Below, piece after piece: positions 34,693 through 43,660 of a stretch of DNA of 64,000 nt. Below the pieces are notes generated by a model that was given only the letters and a program-made list of their open reading frames with translations, was not told the origin of the DNA and ran no database searches. A program made the position numbers and the translations under genes. Source of the stretch: an uncultured Clostridia bacterium (GTDB taxonomy: Bacteria; Bacillota; Clostridia; Christensenellales; Borkfalkiaceae); the NCBI GenBank assembly GCA_944368925.1, contig CALVXG010000007.1, positions 1-64,000 on the forward strand, read 5' to 3'. The number at the start of each line of letters is the position of its first letter. Position 1 is the stretch's first letter.

Positions 34693-36990
34693 ATGCTGAA
34701 AATTGCATTGGCGGGCAATCCGAACTGCGGGAAGACGACGCTGTTCAATGTACTGACGGGAAGCACGGCGCATGTAGGGAACTGGCCGGGCGTCACGGTA
34801 GACAAGAAAGAAGGCATATACAAAAAGCTGAACGTACCGATATCGGTGGTGGACTTACCCGGGATTTATTCTTTATCGCCGTATACGCCGGAGGAAGTGG
34901 TATCGCGGAATTTTATTCTGGAAGAAAAGCCGGACTGTGTGATCAACGTGATCGACGCGACGAATCTGGAACGGAATCTGTATCTGACGACGCAGCTGAT
35001 GGAGATCGACGTACCGGTGGTAGTGGCGCTGAACATGATGGACGCGGTAGAGAAGCGCGGGGAGAAGATTGACGCGGCGAAGCTGGAAGAGAAGCTGGGG
35101 ATGGCGGTTGTAGAGATTTCGGCATTGAAAGGACAGGGGATCCGAGAGCTGATGGAGCGGGCGTACAGGGCGGCGAAGCAAAAGCGGAAGGGCGCGACGG
35201 TATTGACGGAGACGGCGCTCGGGCATGTTATAGACGATGTGCGGATCGCATTGGACGGAAAGGGAGCGGAAAACGCGTTGTTTCATGCGGTGAAGCTGGC
35301 GGAAGGAGACGAACTGGAAGTGAAGATGCACCCCGATGAAATGAAGATGGTGACGGGGTTCAAGAAGCAAGCGGGGAAGGAGCTGTTCGGCGGTGATTTT
35401 GAAGCGCTCATCGCGGATGCAAGGTATAAATACATAACGGCGAATTTTTCGGCGGTGGTGGAGCGGACGAAAAAGGCGGAGAAGATGACGAAATCGGAGA
35501 AAGCGGATCGGGTGCTGACGCATCGGATCTGGGGTATACCGATATTTTTGGTGATCCTGTTCGGACTGTTTCATCTGACGTTCGGGGAAGATTTTCTGTA
35601 TCTGAACACAATTTCAAAGTTGTTTACGGGCGGCGCGGGATTTGCGCAGGACGTAGAAACGGGTAGCGAAGTATTGAACGCATTTGTGGCGGTATTTTAC
35701 AGTTCGGCCGGGATATCGACGCCGGGCGCGATATTGTTTAATCTGACGGGATTTGTATGTGACCAGATCGGAGGCGGAATTGCTACGGGGCTGGAAAACG
35801 TAGGCGCGGCGGCATGGGCGCAGGGACTTGTGAACGATGGTATCTGGGCAGGACTTTCGGGGGTATTGTCGTTTGTGCCGCAGATTTTGTTCTTATTTTT
35901 GCTGATTTCGATATTGGAAGATTCGGGGTACATGGCGCGCGTAGCGTTCATACTGGACAGGGCATTCCGAAAATTCGGGTTATCGGGACGGGCGTTCATA
36001 CCGATGATCATGGGATTCGGGTGTTCGGTACCGGCGGCGATCAATACGCGTACGCTTGCGGACGAAAAAGAGCGAGTGATGACCAACCGAGTGATCCCGT
36101 TTTTCACGTGCGGAGCGAAGGCGCCGATTTTGGCGGCGGTATGCGGAGCGGTGGCGTCGCAGTACACGAGCGTAAATGCGGATCTGTTGGTTTTTGGGTT
36201 GTACGTATTCGGAATGGCGATGGCGGTGATTTCGGTGGCGGTGATGCGACAGACGACGATGCGCGGGGAAGCGGCGCCGTTCATTATGGAACTTCCTGAT
36301 TATCATTTGCCGCAGTTCAGATCGCTGATGGTGCATTTATGGGATAAATTAAAGCATTACATCAAGAAAGCGTTTACGATCATTGTGGCGAGTGCGATCG
36401 TGATCTGGTTTTTGTCGAATTTCAACTGGAGCTGGCAGATGGTCGGGATCGAAGAATCCATTCTGTACAGTATCGGATCGTTTGTGCAGTGGGTATGCAC
36501 GCCGATGGGATTCGGATTGCAGCTTGGAACATTCGGCTGGGTATTTGTTGTGGCGGCGGTAACGGGACTGATCGCGAAGGAAAACGTGATTGCGACGTTT
36601 TATGTGTTGGTGCCTGCGATCGGTGCAGTGTTGCCGGGCTGGGATGACGGCGAAAGCGGGATCGGCGCGGTGGTGGCGCTGATGCAGTCGACGGGTATTA
36701 CATGGCAGGCGCTGATCGCGTTTACGGTATTCAATATGCTGACGATTCCGTGTTTTGCGGCGGCGGCGACGGTACGCGGCGAAACGCCGAAAGGGAAATT
36801 CAAGTGGACGGTGGCGTTCTGGATGCTCACGTCCTATCTGACGGCGACGGCGGTATATCTGATTCTTACCTGGTGGTGGACGGTGTTCATCGTGGCAGCG
36901 CTGGCGGCGGGATTTATCGGATATGTCATTCTGCGAAACCGCGGCGCGATCGTATGCAGGAAAAAGGGAAAAGGAGCCGTTTCGGAATAA
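34693..36990 (+). CDS. feoB: FeoB ferrous iron transporter
   Basis: A 765-residue Fe(II) transporter. The N-terminal GTPase domain has G1 GNPNCGKT (residues 8-15), the G2/T region GNWPGVTVDKK, G3 DLPG and G4 NMMD. A helical GDI domain (about 170-265) follows, then the membrane part with two Gate motifs, including GFGCSVPAAINTRTL and CGAKAPI. About ten TM helices run to residue 755. AAAGGAGAG site before ATG. Third gene of the feo operon. Confidence 0.97.
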   Translation: MLKIALAGNPNCGKTTLFNVLTGSTAHVGNWPGVTVDKKEGIYKKLNVPISVVDLPGIYSLSPYTPEEVVSRNFILEEKPDCVINVIDATNLERNLYLTTQLMEIDVPVVVALNMMDAVEKRGEKIDAAKLEEKLGMAVVEISALKGQGIRELMERAYRAAKQKRKGATVLTETALGHVIDDVRIALDGKGAENALFHAVKLAEGDELEVKMHPDEMKMVTGFKKQAGKELFGGDFEALIADARYKYITANFSAVVERTKKAEKMTKSEKADRVLTHRIWGIPIFLVILFGLFHLTFGEDFLYLNTISKLFTGGAGFAQDVETGSEVLNAFVAVFYSSAGISTPGAILFNLTGFVCDQIGGGIATGLENVGAAAWAQGLVNDGIWAGLSGVLSFVPQILFLFLLISILEDSGYMARVAFILDRAFRKFGLSGRAFIPMIMGFGCSVPAAINTRTLADEKERVMTNRVIPFFTCGAKAPILAAVCGAVASQYTSVNADLLVFGLYVFGMAMAVISVAVMRQTTMRGEAAPFIMELPDYHLPQFRSLMVHLWDKLKHYIKKAFTIIVASAIVIWFLSNFNWSWQMVGIEESILYSIGSFVQWVCTPMGFGLQLGTFGWVFVVAAVTGLIAKENVIATFYVLVPAIGAVLPGWDDGESGIGAVVALMQSTGITWQALIAFTVFNMLTIPCFAAAATVRGETPKGKFKWTVAFWMLTSYLTATAVYLILTWWWTVFIVAALAAGFIGYVILRNRGAIVCRKKGKGAVSE

Positions 36991-37077
36991 AAAGTCGGTT
37001 TTTCGGAAAAATGCGAAGAACGCGGAATAAATGCAAGCGGTTTTGCAATAAACTGTAAAAAAGAGAAAAAACGCGGA

Positions 37078-37108
37078 ACGTGACGTCGTTTTTGGAACGA
37101 CGTCACGT
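37078..37108 (+). other. hairpin between feoB and the Cys-rich gene
   Basis: A perfect 13-bp stem (ACGTGACGTCGTT / complement) lies directly before the AAGGAG of the next gene and has no T-run. It may protect the upstream mRNA or tune expression of the small protein. Confidence 0.55.
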
Positions 37109-37122
37109 CAAAGGAGCAAGAT

Positions 37123-37317
37123 GTGCTGAATCTGTTGACGGTGGCGGGAACGATCGTGAGCATAGCGGTCGGAGTCGTGGCGGCAGGACTTGTCGTGTTT
37201 GCGATCGGGTATAAAATCTGGTGCAAAAAGCACGGAAAGAGCGGTTGCGGCTGCGATTGTTCTTCTTGCGGATGCTGTTCCTGCCACACCAAAGAAAAAA
37301 AAGAGGAAAAAAAGTAA
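37123..37317 (+). CDS. FeoB-associated Cys-rich membrane protein
   Basis: A 64-residue protein with one N-terminal TM (about residues 6-30) and a short cysteine cluster (KSGCGCDCSSCGCCSCH, about 39-55) followed by a Lys/Glu tail. This matches the FeoB-associated Cys-rich family that often takes the place of FeoC. It begins with GTG after AAGGAGC. It ends the feo operon, with a terminator just after. The cysteines could bind iron or an Fe-S cluster. Confidence 0.9.
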   Translation: MLNLLTVAGTIVSIAVGVVAAGLVVFAIGYKIWCKKHGKSGCGCDCSSCGCCSCHTKEKKEEKK

Positions 37318-37357
37318 TCTTCATAGGCTTATACAAATGTAATCTCCAAATAGTTAA

Positions 37358-37395
37358 AATACTTCCGCGGAATGTTTCCGCGGAAGTATTTTTGT
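37358..37395 (+). terminator. feo operon terminator
   Basis: The stem AATACTTCCGCGG / complement (37358-37390) is followed by TTTTTG. Confidence 0.87.
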
Positions 37396-37480
37396 TAAAG
37401 TAAAACGCATTGCAAAAGGGAAGGTTTGCCATGCTATGCGGTCTGCTGAAATACATAACCATTTTCAGAAAGAAAAACAG

Positions 37481-37798
37481 TTATTTCTGCATGGCTTTTA
37501 TCATCTGCACGGCGGCGTGTTTCTGCTCCTCGGAGAGCTTGCGGAATGCCGACAAAAGATCTATCTCTTCGCCGGTCAGATCGTCGGTGTCTATATCAAA
37601 AAGAAGCGTCGCCAAATGAATTTCAAGCGCGTCGCAGATCCCTTCCAAAACGTCCAGCGTCGGCATCGTCTGCCGCGTCTTCCATGCGTTTAACGTGCCA
37701 TGAGAAATACCCGCTTTCGTGCAAAGTTTATTAGAAGATAATCCTTTTTTTATACGGAGATTATCTACTTTTTCAAAAATTGACATTGAATCAATCAT
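37481..37798 (-). CDS. Xre-family helix-turn-helix regulator
   Basis: A 105-residue repressor-type protein. The helix-turn-helix is KLCTKAGISHGTLNAWKTRQTMPTLDVLEGICDALEI (about residues 24-60). A short C-terminal helical part (about 75-105, SEEQKHAAVQMIKAM) probably mediates dimerisation. ATG 37798 is preceded by AGGGAT at fair spacing and by a TATAAT-like box; the frame extends 20 codons further up without a site. Its target is unknown. It faces the end of the feo operon, so control of feo is possible but not shown. Confidence 0.82.
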   Translation of the reverse strand: MIDSMSIFEKVDNLRIKKGLSSNKLCTKAGISHGTLNAWKTRQTMPTLDVLEGICDALEIHLATLLFDIDTDDLTGEEIDLLSAFRKLSEEQKHAAVQMIKAMQK

Positions 37799-37884
37799 TT
37801 TCTCTATCCCTGTATTATTATACTTCAACAGGAAAAGAAATATTTCTACATTAAACATATATTAATTCTACAATAATAGAAAAA

Positions 37885-37910
37885 CCGCCCGACTTTTTAA
37901 AGTCGGGCGG
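37885..37910 (-). terminator. minus-strand terminator
   Basis: The stem CCGCCCGACTTT / complement is followed on the minus strand by TTTTTC. It would end transcription from the small gene at 38236, after a 325-bp untranslated stretch. Confidence 0.8.
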
Positions 37911-37929
37911 CAAGTGCCGCCGATAAGGG

Positions 37930-38230
37930 TAGGAAATAAATTTTAACATGAAAAAAGTTTTTTGTTAAAATTCAGCGGCACGTATACGCAAAATCGCGCC
38001 AAACGACGGCAATGCGTGCGGGCAAAAGCGCAGCTATTCTCCGCAAAATCTTGCCCGTACGCGCAAATCACGCCGAACGTATGCGCGAAACGGCGCCGAT
38101 AGGGTACGCAAATTCTCCGTAAAACTTTGACCGAATCTGCAAAGCCGTGGCAGACGCAAGCCGCGCAAAATCTTGGCTGTTTACGCAAATCACACCGTAT
38201 CTGCCCGCAAAATCGGATCGGGCAGATGTA
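37930..38230. repeat. degenerate repeats with CGCAAAATCNTG words
   Basis: The phrase CCGCAAAATCTTGCCCGTACG (38040 region) recurs in altered form near 38110 and 38165 (CGCGCAAAATCTTGGCTG, then ACGCAAATCACACCG). These are three to four poorly conserved units of roughly 60 bp. It is the 3' untranslated part of the gene at 38236. Confidence 0.4.
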
Positions 38231-38235
38231 AAACA

Positions 38236-38538
38236 TTATGCCGACTCGCGCACGTTGAGGGCAAAGTTTGCCCCGCCTGCAAATAAGAGCCGAAGGGCGT
38301 TGCCGTTTTGGCAAAGGGTCGCGTCGAATGTTTCTTCCAGCGCAGAGGAGAGCAGTTCCATAAATTCTTTTTCCGTTGCGCTTTTCGTTTCCACGCAAAG
38401 TGCGTCCTTTTCTTTTACGATCGCACAGTCTCTGTCTTTCAAAGCCAGCGCCGCATATTCGATGAAATCGCTCGTTTTGAAAAGTCCGTTCTCGTTCGAA
38501 AATACCTTCTGTTCGTTTTTGATCGTCAGTCTGTACAT
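38236..38538 (-). CDS. hypothetical 100-residue protein
   Basis: No family recognised. It begins MYRLTIKNEQKVFSNENGLF with a beta-like N-terminus, is mildly acidic, and has two Cys (residues about 38 and 76) and no TM. AAAGGAG lies 7 nt before ATG 38538 and a clear promoter lies at 38590-38618, so it is very likely a real gene. Its terminator is the hairpin at 37885. Confidence 0.72.
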   Translation of the reverse strand: MYRLTIKNEQKVFSNENGLFKTSDFIEYAALALKDRDCAIVKEKDALCVETKSATEKEFMELLSSALEETFDATLCQNGNALRLLFAGGANFALNVRESA

Positions 38539-38589
38539 ACTTTACTCCTTTGTGTCTGTGTGTTTCAGACGTATTTTTTTGTTGCTTCT

Positions 38590-38618
38590 ATTATACTATA
38601 AACCGCAAATACTTTCAA
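38590..38618 (-). promoter_or_regulatory. promoter of the 100-residue gene
   Basis: TTGAAA (38613-38618), 17 bp, TATAAT (38590-38595) on the minus strand. Confidence 0.8.
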
Positions 38619-38866
38619 CTTATGTTGACGGTAAAAAAACGTCGAGTTTATGGAAGTTTTGTCGAATACTGTCGAATAACACACAACGCAAAAAAAATAG
38701 TGTAAATTCCAAAAGAAAAACCGCGAAAAATTTCTCCCCAAAAAAACAAAAAATCTGTCAAAATATTTGTATTTCGCGTCGCATTCGCTCCGCGAAATCC
38801 GCGGCTTGTCCGCCTTTTCGTTTAACGGTTTTTATTTCTAATGTTCGGACGTGTCGCTTAAAAAAA

Positions 38867-38902
38867 CTTGCCCGAAGCCGTTATTTAACGGCTTCGGGCA
38901 AG
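38867..38902 (-). terminator. RlmI-type gene terminator
   Basis: A 16-bp stem CTTGCCCGAAGCCGTT / complement with an AAAT loop is followed on the minus strand by TTTTTTTAAG. Confidence 0.9.
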
Positions 38903-38941
38903 ACTGATTCCGTAAAGTGCTTTGTCTGAAGAAAACGTCTT

Positions 38942-40117
38942 TTATAAAACCTGCAGGAAAAATGCTTTCAGATAAGACGTTTCTTCGGCGGCCAGCAGGG
39001 CAGGGTGATCGGGTGCCTGCACGCGCGTTTCCAATATTTTAACGCTCTTTCCCGCTTCGCGTGCGCTTTCGCGCAGCATTTTTTCAAAGAGCGGCGCAGT
39101 CATGTAATGCGAACACGAACAGGTGATCAGAAATCCGCCGCGGCGCACGAGTTTCATGGCGGTGATGTTCACGTCCTTGTAGCCGCGGTAGGCGTCCTGC
39201 ACTTCGGCCGCGCTCTTGCAAAAAGCGGGCGGGTCGAGGATCACCGTATCGAACAGCTCTCCGTCCGCGCGGAATTTGCGCAGCTGTTCGAAGGCGTCCG
39301 CGCAGACCGTCTTTATATTCGTAAAGCCGTTCAGCTTTGCGTTTTCCGCTACGTTGTCCAACGCAAATTGCGAAATGTCCAGCGCCGTCACCTCGCTTGC
39401 GACCGTCGCCGCGTTCAGCGAAAAGCCGCCGCTGTTACAAAAACAATCCAGTACTTTTGCATCCCTGCAATACCTGCGCACCGCATACCTGTTCTCTTTC
39501 TGATCCAGAAAATATCCCGTCTTTTGCCCGTTCTTTACGTCCACACACATTTTCAGCCCGTTTTCCGTCACATAGATCTTGTCGGGTACCTCTCCGAACA
39601 GCACCTTGTTTTCTAAGGAAAGTCCCTCTTTCTGCCGCACGGGCGCGTCTCCGCGCTGATAAATTCCCTTCAGCGACGGACTCACCGCGCGGAACGCTTG
39701 CACGATCTCCTCTTTGCGGCGGTCGATCCCCAACGACAGCGGCTCCATGACGATGTAATCTCCGTATCGGTCGGCAATCAGCGCGGGCAGACCATCCGCT
39801 TCCGCAAAGACCAGCCGATAACAGTCGCTCTCCGCTCCGAACAGCACCTGCCGAAGATGCGCCGCTTCCGCAATGCGCTTTTTGTAAAATTCTTCGTCGT
39901 CCGTCTCGTCCCCGCGGATAAACACCCGCACCAATATCTTCGACAAGTGGTTGATGTACCCCTTGCCGATGTACCGCCCGTCAAACGAACAGACTTCCGC
40001 CAGCGACCCGTTTTTGTCTTTTCCTTCGATCTTCGCCACTTCGTTCGCGTACACCCAGCTGTGCCCCGCTAAAATACGCCTTTCCTCTCCGCGCTTTAAA
40101 TAAATTTTGTACGGCAT
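38942..40117 (-). CDS. class I SAM-dependent rRNA methyltransferase (RlmI/RlmK-like)
   Basis: A 391-residue enzyme of the family that methylates cytosine C5 in 23S rRNA. The N-terminal PUA domain (about 1-75) has GEERRILAGHSWVYANEV. A central EEHEA-like region leads to the methyltransferase core: NGQKTGYFLDQKENR, VLDCFCNSGGFSLNAA (SAM loop), DTVILDPPAF (motif IV) and ITCSCSHY with the catalytic-type Cys. It stands alone, transcribed toward the hypothetical gene. Residues [11 protein letters not shown] are encoded by 34 bp identical to part of rnpA. Confidence 0.93.
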   Translation of the reverse strand: MPYKIYLKRGEERRILAGHSWVYANEVAKIEGKDKNGSLAEVCSFDGRYIGKGYINHLSKILVRVFIRGDETDDEEFYKKRIAEAAHLRQVLFGAESDCYRLVFAEADGLPALIADRYGDYIVMEPLSLGIDRRKEEIVQAFRAVSPSLKGIYQRGDAPVRQKEGLSLENKVLFGEVPDKIYVTENGLKMCVDVKNGQKTGYFLDQKENRYAVRRYCRDAKVLDCFCNSGGFSLNAATVASEVTALDISQFALDNVAENAKLNGFTNIKTVCADAFEQLRKFRADGELFDTVILDPPAFCKSAAEVQDAYRGYKDVNITAMKLVRRGGFLITCSCSHYMTAPLFEKMLRESAREAGKSVKILETRVQAPDHPALLAAEETSYLKAFFLQVL

Positions 40118-40149
40118 TTTACCCGCCTCGCCTTTTTATTCTCTTCGCT

Positions 40150-40178
40150 ATTATAACAAATGCGCGCCCCAAAGGCAA
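40150..40178 (-). promoter_or_regulatory. RlmI-type gene promoter
   Basis: TTGCCT (40173-40178), 17 bp, TATAAT (40150-40155) on the minus strand. Confidence 0.8.
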
Positions 40179-40276
40179 GCGCGCGGCACAAAATGCGGCT
40201 CCTTTCCAAAAAAAGAGAAGGGAGGAATGCGTCCCGCAAAGAAACAACGGGAAAAGGGGGCGTACGGGTAAAAATC

Positions 40277-40305
40277 TTGACAAAGGGGCGGCAATGCTAT
40301 ACAAT
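40277..40305 (+). promoter_or_regulatory. dxs promoter
   Basis: TTGACA (40277-40282), 17 bp, TACAAT (40300-40305), 66 bp before the start codon. Confidence 0.87.
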
Positions 40306-40371
40306 AGGGGAGAAAAGCGGTATGATTTGGAAGATTCCCGAGTAAGATAGATACAGCGAGGTGATGCGATT

Positions 40372-42162
40372 TTGTTGGCGGATGAAATAAAGGGATGCAG
40401 CGGCAAGCGGGCGGAGGAATACGCGAAGCAGCTTCGGGAAGAGTTACTGGGCGCGGTGCGCGAAAACGGCGGGCATCTGTCTTCCAACCTTGGGGTTGTG
40501 GAGCTGACGGTGGCGCTGTATTCGGTGTTTGATTTTCCGAAAGACAAATTGATATTCGACGTAGGGCATCAAAGTTATGCGCACAAGCTGATCACGGGCA
40601 GAACGCTCGACACGCTGCGAAGGAAGGGGGGCGTGAGCGGATTCCCCGATCCCGATGAGAGCGAATACGACGCATTCATCGCGGGGCACAGCGGCACGTC
40701 GGTAGCGGCGGGGCTGGGAATGTGCGCGGCGCGGGATCTTCGCGGGGAAGATTACAAAGTGATCTCCTTTATCGGCGACGCGTCGCTCGGGAACGGGACG
40801 GCGCTGGAAGCGATCTTCGCGACGGAAAAAAAGCCGGAAAATTTTGTGGTCGTTCTCAACGACAACGGAATGTCGATCGACAAAAATCATTCGGCGCTGT
40901 ACCGTTCGCTTTCCAAAATGACGGCAAAGCGGCGGTATCGCACATTCAATTCCTTTTTGAGCCGTACGTTCAAGGAAACGGGAGCATTCGGGAAGAAGCT
41001 GCGCAAAGTAAAATATACGTTGAAAGGCTGGCTGAACAAAAACGATTTTTTTGAGCGGTGCGGATTCAAGTACATCGGGCCGGTGAACGGGCACGATCTG
41101 CATGAGCTGATCGAAGTCCTGACAGACATCAAAAAACTGCGAGAACCCGTATTTTTGCACGCGGTGACACTGAAAGGCAAGGGGTATGAAGCGGCGGAAG
41201 CGGATCCCGCGCGTTTTCACGGGGTAGCGCGCAATTTTGCGAGCGGAGAGAATTCCTTTTCGGTGGCGCTGGGAAGGTTGCTTACGGAGCGTGCGCAGGA
41301 AGATCCTGCGCTGGTGGCGGTGACGGCGGCCATGACGGACGGGGTAGGGCTTTCGGAATTTGCGGAAAAATTCCCGACGCGCATTTTCGACGCGGGCATT
41401 TGCGAAGAATACGCGGTTACAATGGCGGCAGGCATGGCGAAGGGCGGACTTTGTCCCGTTGTCTGCATTTATTCGACGTTTTTGCAAAGGGCGTACGATC
41501 AGATCATTCACGACGTATGCCTGCAGAATCTGCCCGTGATTTTCTGTATCGACCGTGCGGGGTTCGTGGGATCGGACGGAAAGACGCACCAGGGGCTTTT
41601 CGATCTTTCGGCGCTGCGGGCGGTGCCGAACCTGCGCATTTTTGCGCCAAAGGACTGCGCGGAGTTTGCGGACGTGTTCGATTACGCAAGAAGTTTGGGA
41701 ACGCCCTGCGCGATACGGTATCCGAACGGATACGCGCCCAATCTGGGGAGCCGACAGAAAATCGGGGACTATTATCGTTGGGAAACGCTTTCGGACGGCG
41801 ACGGCGTCGTGGTTCTGGCGAGCGGAGCGCGCGCCGTGGCGCGCGCGCTGGAAGCGAAAAAGCGGAGCGGCACCGACTGCAAGGTGATCAACTGCCGCAC
41901 GGTCAAGCCGCTGGACGAGCGCATTCTGCGCGAGATCGCGGACAAAAAGATCATCACGTTCGAAGAGGGATATCTGAGCGGCGGGTTCGGTTCCGCCGTT
42001 GCCGAATATTACGCTTCCTGCGCACAGCCCGTGCGGCTGAAAATCATGGGCGCGGAAAATAAATTTATTCCGCACGCCACGGCACAAGAGCAGGCGCAGG
42101 ACTGCCGACTTTCCGCGCTCGACCTCGCCCTGAAAATCAAAGCGTTTACCGAACAGCCTTAA
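40372..42162 (+). CDS. dxs: 1-deoxy-D-xylulose-5-phosphate synthase
   Basis: A 596-residue thiamine-diphosphate enzyme that condenses pyruvate and glyceraldehyde-3-phosphate, the first step of the MEP isoprenoid pathway. Motifs seen: RENGGHLSSNLGVVELTVAL, DVGHQSYAHKLITGR, GHSGTSVAAGLGM and the TPP motif, here GDASLGNG...NDNGMSI with Ala where GDG is usual. The transketolase C-terminal domain follows from about 300. It starts with TTG, 7-8 nt after GAGGTG. The DUF368 gene follows 12 bp later. Confidence 0.95.
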   Translation: MLADEIKGCSGKRAEEYAKQLREELLGAVRENGGHLSSNLGVVELTVALYSVFDFPKDKLIFDVGHQSYAHKLITGRTLDTLRRKGGVSGFPDPDESEYDAFIAGHSGTSVAAGLGMCAARDLRGEDYKVISFIGDASLGNGTALEAIFATEKKPENFVVVLNDNGMSIDKNHSALYRSLSKMTAKRRYRTFNSFLSRTFKETGAFGKKLRKVKYTLKGWLNKNDFFERCGFKYIGPVNGHDLHELIEVLTDIKKLREPVFLHAVTLKGKGYEAAEADPARFHGVARNFASGENSFSVALGRLLTERAQEDPALVAVTAAMTDGVGLSEFAEKFPTRIFDAGICEEYAVTMAAGMAKGGLCPVVCIYSTFLQRAYDQIIHDVCLQNLPVIFCIDRAGFVGSDGKTHQGLFDLSALRAVPNLRIFAPKDCAEFADVFDYARSLGTPCAIRYPNGYAPNLGSRQKIGDYYRWETLSDGDGVVVLASGARAVARALEAKKRSGTDCKVINCRTVKPLDERILREIADKKIITFEEGYLSGGFGSAVAEYYASCAQPVRLKIMGAENKFIPHATAQEQAQDCRLSALDLALKIKAFTEQP

Positions 42163-42174
42163 ACGGAGTAAATC

Positions 42175-43266
42175 GTGAAAGAAAATTCGACAAAAAATCA
42201 GGGGTACGTACCCGAAAATTCGGCGCAAAACGCGCAAAGCGCGGCGCAGGATCCCGTGCGGGAGCAGGTCGAAAAGACTGCCCCGCCCGCGCAAATGGAA
42301 ACCGAAACAAAAAGAAGCGTTGCCGCCGTTTGCACGGTCGGGGAGAATGAACCCGATCTTCGCTATAAAAACGGGAAAGAAGCCGCCAAAGGCGGGCTTT
42401 TGGGATTTTTCATAGGCCTTGCGATCATTGTACCCGGCGTGAGCGGATCGACTGTGGCGATTATATTCCGCCTGTACGAAAAACTTTTGTACGCGCTCGG
42501 GAATATTCTCAAAAAGTTTAAAAAGTGCGTGCGCTTTTTGCTCCCGATCGCGGTCGGTGTCGTCATCGGGTTCGCACTCGGCTTTTTTGCCGTGCGCTAT
42601 CTTTTAAACGTAAGTCCCTTTACGGTCATCGCGCTCTTTGCAGGACTTATGTTGGGCGCCTATCCCGCCGTGCTGGACGAAGTGCGTTCGGAAAAAAAAT
42701 CGGTCAAAAATCTGGCGCTCTTTGCCGTGGGGGTGCTCATTCCCGTGGCGGTCTGCCTCGTCTCCACCCTCGCCGATACGGGCGAACGGTCTTTGGAAGG
42801 ACTTTCGTGGTATCACTATGTTTTGTTCCTTGTGCTTGGCTATATCGTGGCGATCACCCAGGTCGTTCCCGGCCTTTCCGCGACCGCAATGCTGATGATC
42901 GCGGGCTATTTTCAGCCGATCATGGACTCGGTCAGCCTGACTTATTGGCAGGCCGATCCTGCCGTCTTTGCGGTGTATGCGTGCCTCGGGATCGGTTTTT
43001 TGGCGGGGCTTATCAGCTTTTCCAAAGGGCTTACCAAAATTTTTGAGCGCCATAAAAAGACTGCGTTTTTCTGTATCTGCGGTCTGTCGCTCGCGTCCAT
43101 CCTGACTATGTTTTTCAATCCCGAAGTGTATGCCGTGTACCAGAATTGGGCGGGAGGCGCACCCTTCGCGCTCGATCTGAGCCTCGGGATCGTCCTCTTT
43201 TTCGTCGGCGCGGCCGTAAGTTATCTGTTCGTCCGCTACGAACGAAAAAAGAAAGTGCTCCGCTGA
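42175..43266 (+). CDS. DUF368 membrane protein, probable undecaprenyl-phosphate translocase
   Basis: A 363-residue membrane protein. A hydrophilic N-terminal tail of about 65 residues (Asn/Gln/Glu/Lys-rich) precedes some nine TM helices. The family signature GFFIGLAIIVPGVSGSTVAIIFRLYEKLL is at about 73-103, and a second, inverted-repeat-like ITQVVPGLSATAMLMIAG at about 224-242. DUF368 proteins (PopT) have been shown to recycle undecaprenyl phosphate across the membrane. GTG start after CGGAG. Being in one operon with dxs, which feeds C55 lipid synthesis, fits this role. Confidence 0.88.
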   Translation: MKENSTKNQGYVPENSAQNAQSAAQDPVREQVEKTAPPAQMETETKRSVAAVCTVGENEPDLRYKNGKEAAKGGLLGFFIGLAIIVPGVSGSTVAIIFRLYEKLLYALGNILKKFKKCVRFLLPIAVGVVIGFALGFFAVRYLLNVSPFTVIALFAGLMLGAYPAVLDEVRSEKKSVKNLALFAVGVLIPVAVCLVSTLADTGERSLEGLSWYHYVLFLVLGYIVAITQVVPGLSATAMLMIAGYFQPIMDSVSLTYWQADPAVFAVYACLGIGFLAGLISFSKGLTKIFERHKKTAFFCICGLSLASILTMFFNPEVYAVYQNWAGGAPFALDLSLGIVLFFVGAAVSYLFVRYERKKKVLR

Positions 43267-43354
43267 AATTTGAAAAACAACGACGAACAAAAAAATTCCG
43301 CTGAAATTTCAAAAGCAACGACGAACGAAAAAATTTCGCCGAAATGTGAAAAAG
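43262..43354. repeat. 38-bp tandem repeat, 2.4 copies
   Basis: Units at 43262-43299 and 43300-43337 (GCTGAAATTT...CAACGACGAAC...AAAAAATT) with a partial third copy from 43338. The array starts at the DUF368 stop codon. Confidence 0.75.
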
Positions 43355-43364
43355 AAACGGGTGA

Positions 43365-43390
43365 GGCCGTCGGCAAAATTGCCGACGGCC
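43365..43390 (+). terminator. dxs-DUF368 operon terminator 1
   Basis: The stem GGCCGTCGGC / GCCGACGGCC is followed by GCTCCTTTTTT. Confidence 0.8.
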
Positions 43391-43408
43391 GCTCCTTTTT
43401 TCAAAAAA

Positions 43409-43442
43409 GCCGCCCGCGCAAAGTTTTGCGCGGGCGGCTTTT
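43409..43442 (+). terminator. dxs-DUF368 operon terminator 2
   Basis: The stem GCCGCCCGCGCAAA / complement (43409-43438) is followed by TTTTCTT; on the other strand an A/T-run follows as well. Confidence 0.85.
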
Positions 43443-43577
43443 CTTGATACGAGAACGGAGCGCAATCTTTTAAAAAGCAAAAAAGGGGGAGCGTATGGGG
43501 AGGCATGGAAAAAATTTTTTAAGACATACTATTATTGTCGCGCGAGAAAAGAAAGCGCGAAAACGGGGTTGATTTTA

Positions 43578-43630
43578 TTACAAAATTGTGACAAATATCC
43601 GCATAATTTTATACAAATGGCGGCTATAAT
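43578..43630 (+). promoter_or_regulatory. pst promoter with PhoP-type boxes
   Basis: Direct repeats TTACAA (43578), TGACAA (43589) and ATACAA (43611) lie on an 11-bp grid, with a degenerate position at 43600. TATAAT follows at 43625-43630, 8 bp after the last box, and no usual -35 is present. The Bacillus PhoP box has the same 11-bp grid. The sodium-phosphate cotransporter promoter has the same geometry. Confidence 0.78.
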
Positions 43631-43660
43631 GGGGCTATAAAGTTTGAAGGAGAAAAAGAA

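Noticed and set aside
38147..38929. A 260-residue plus-strand frame across the small hypothetical gene
   Set aside because: The minus-strand gene at 38236-38538 has promoter, ribosome site and terminator; the plus frame has none.
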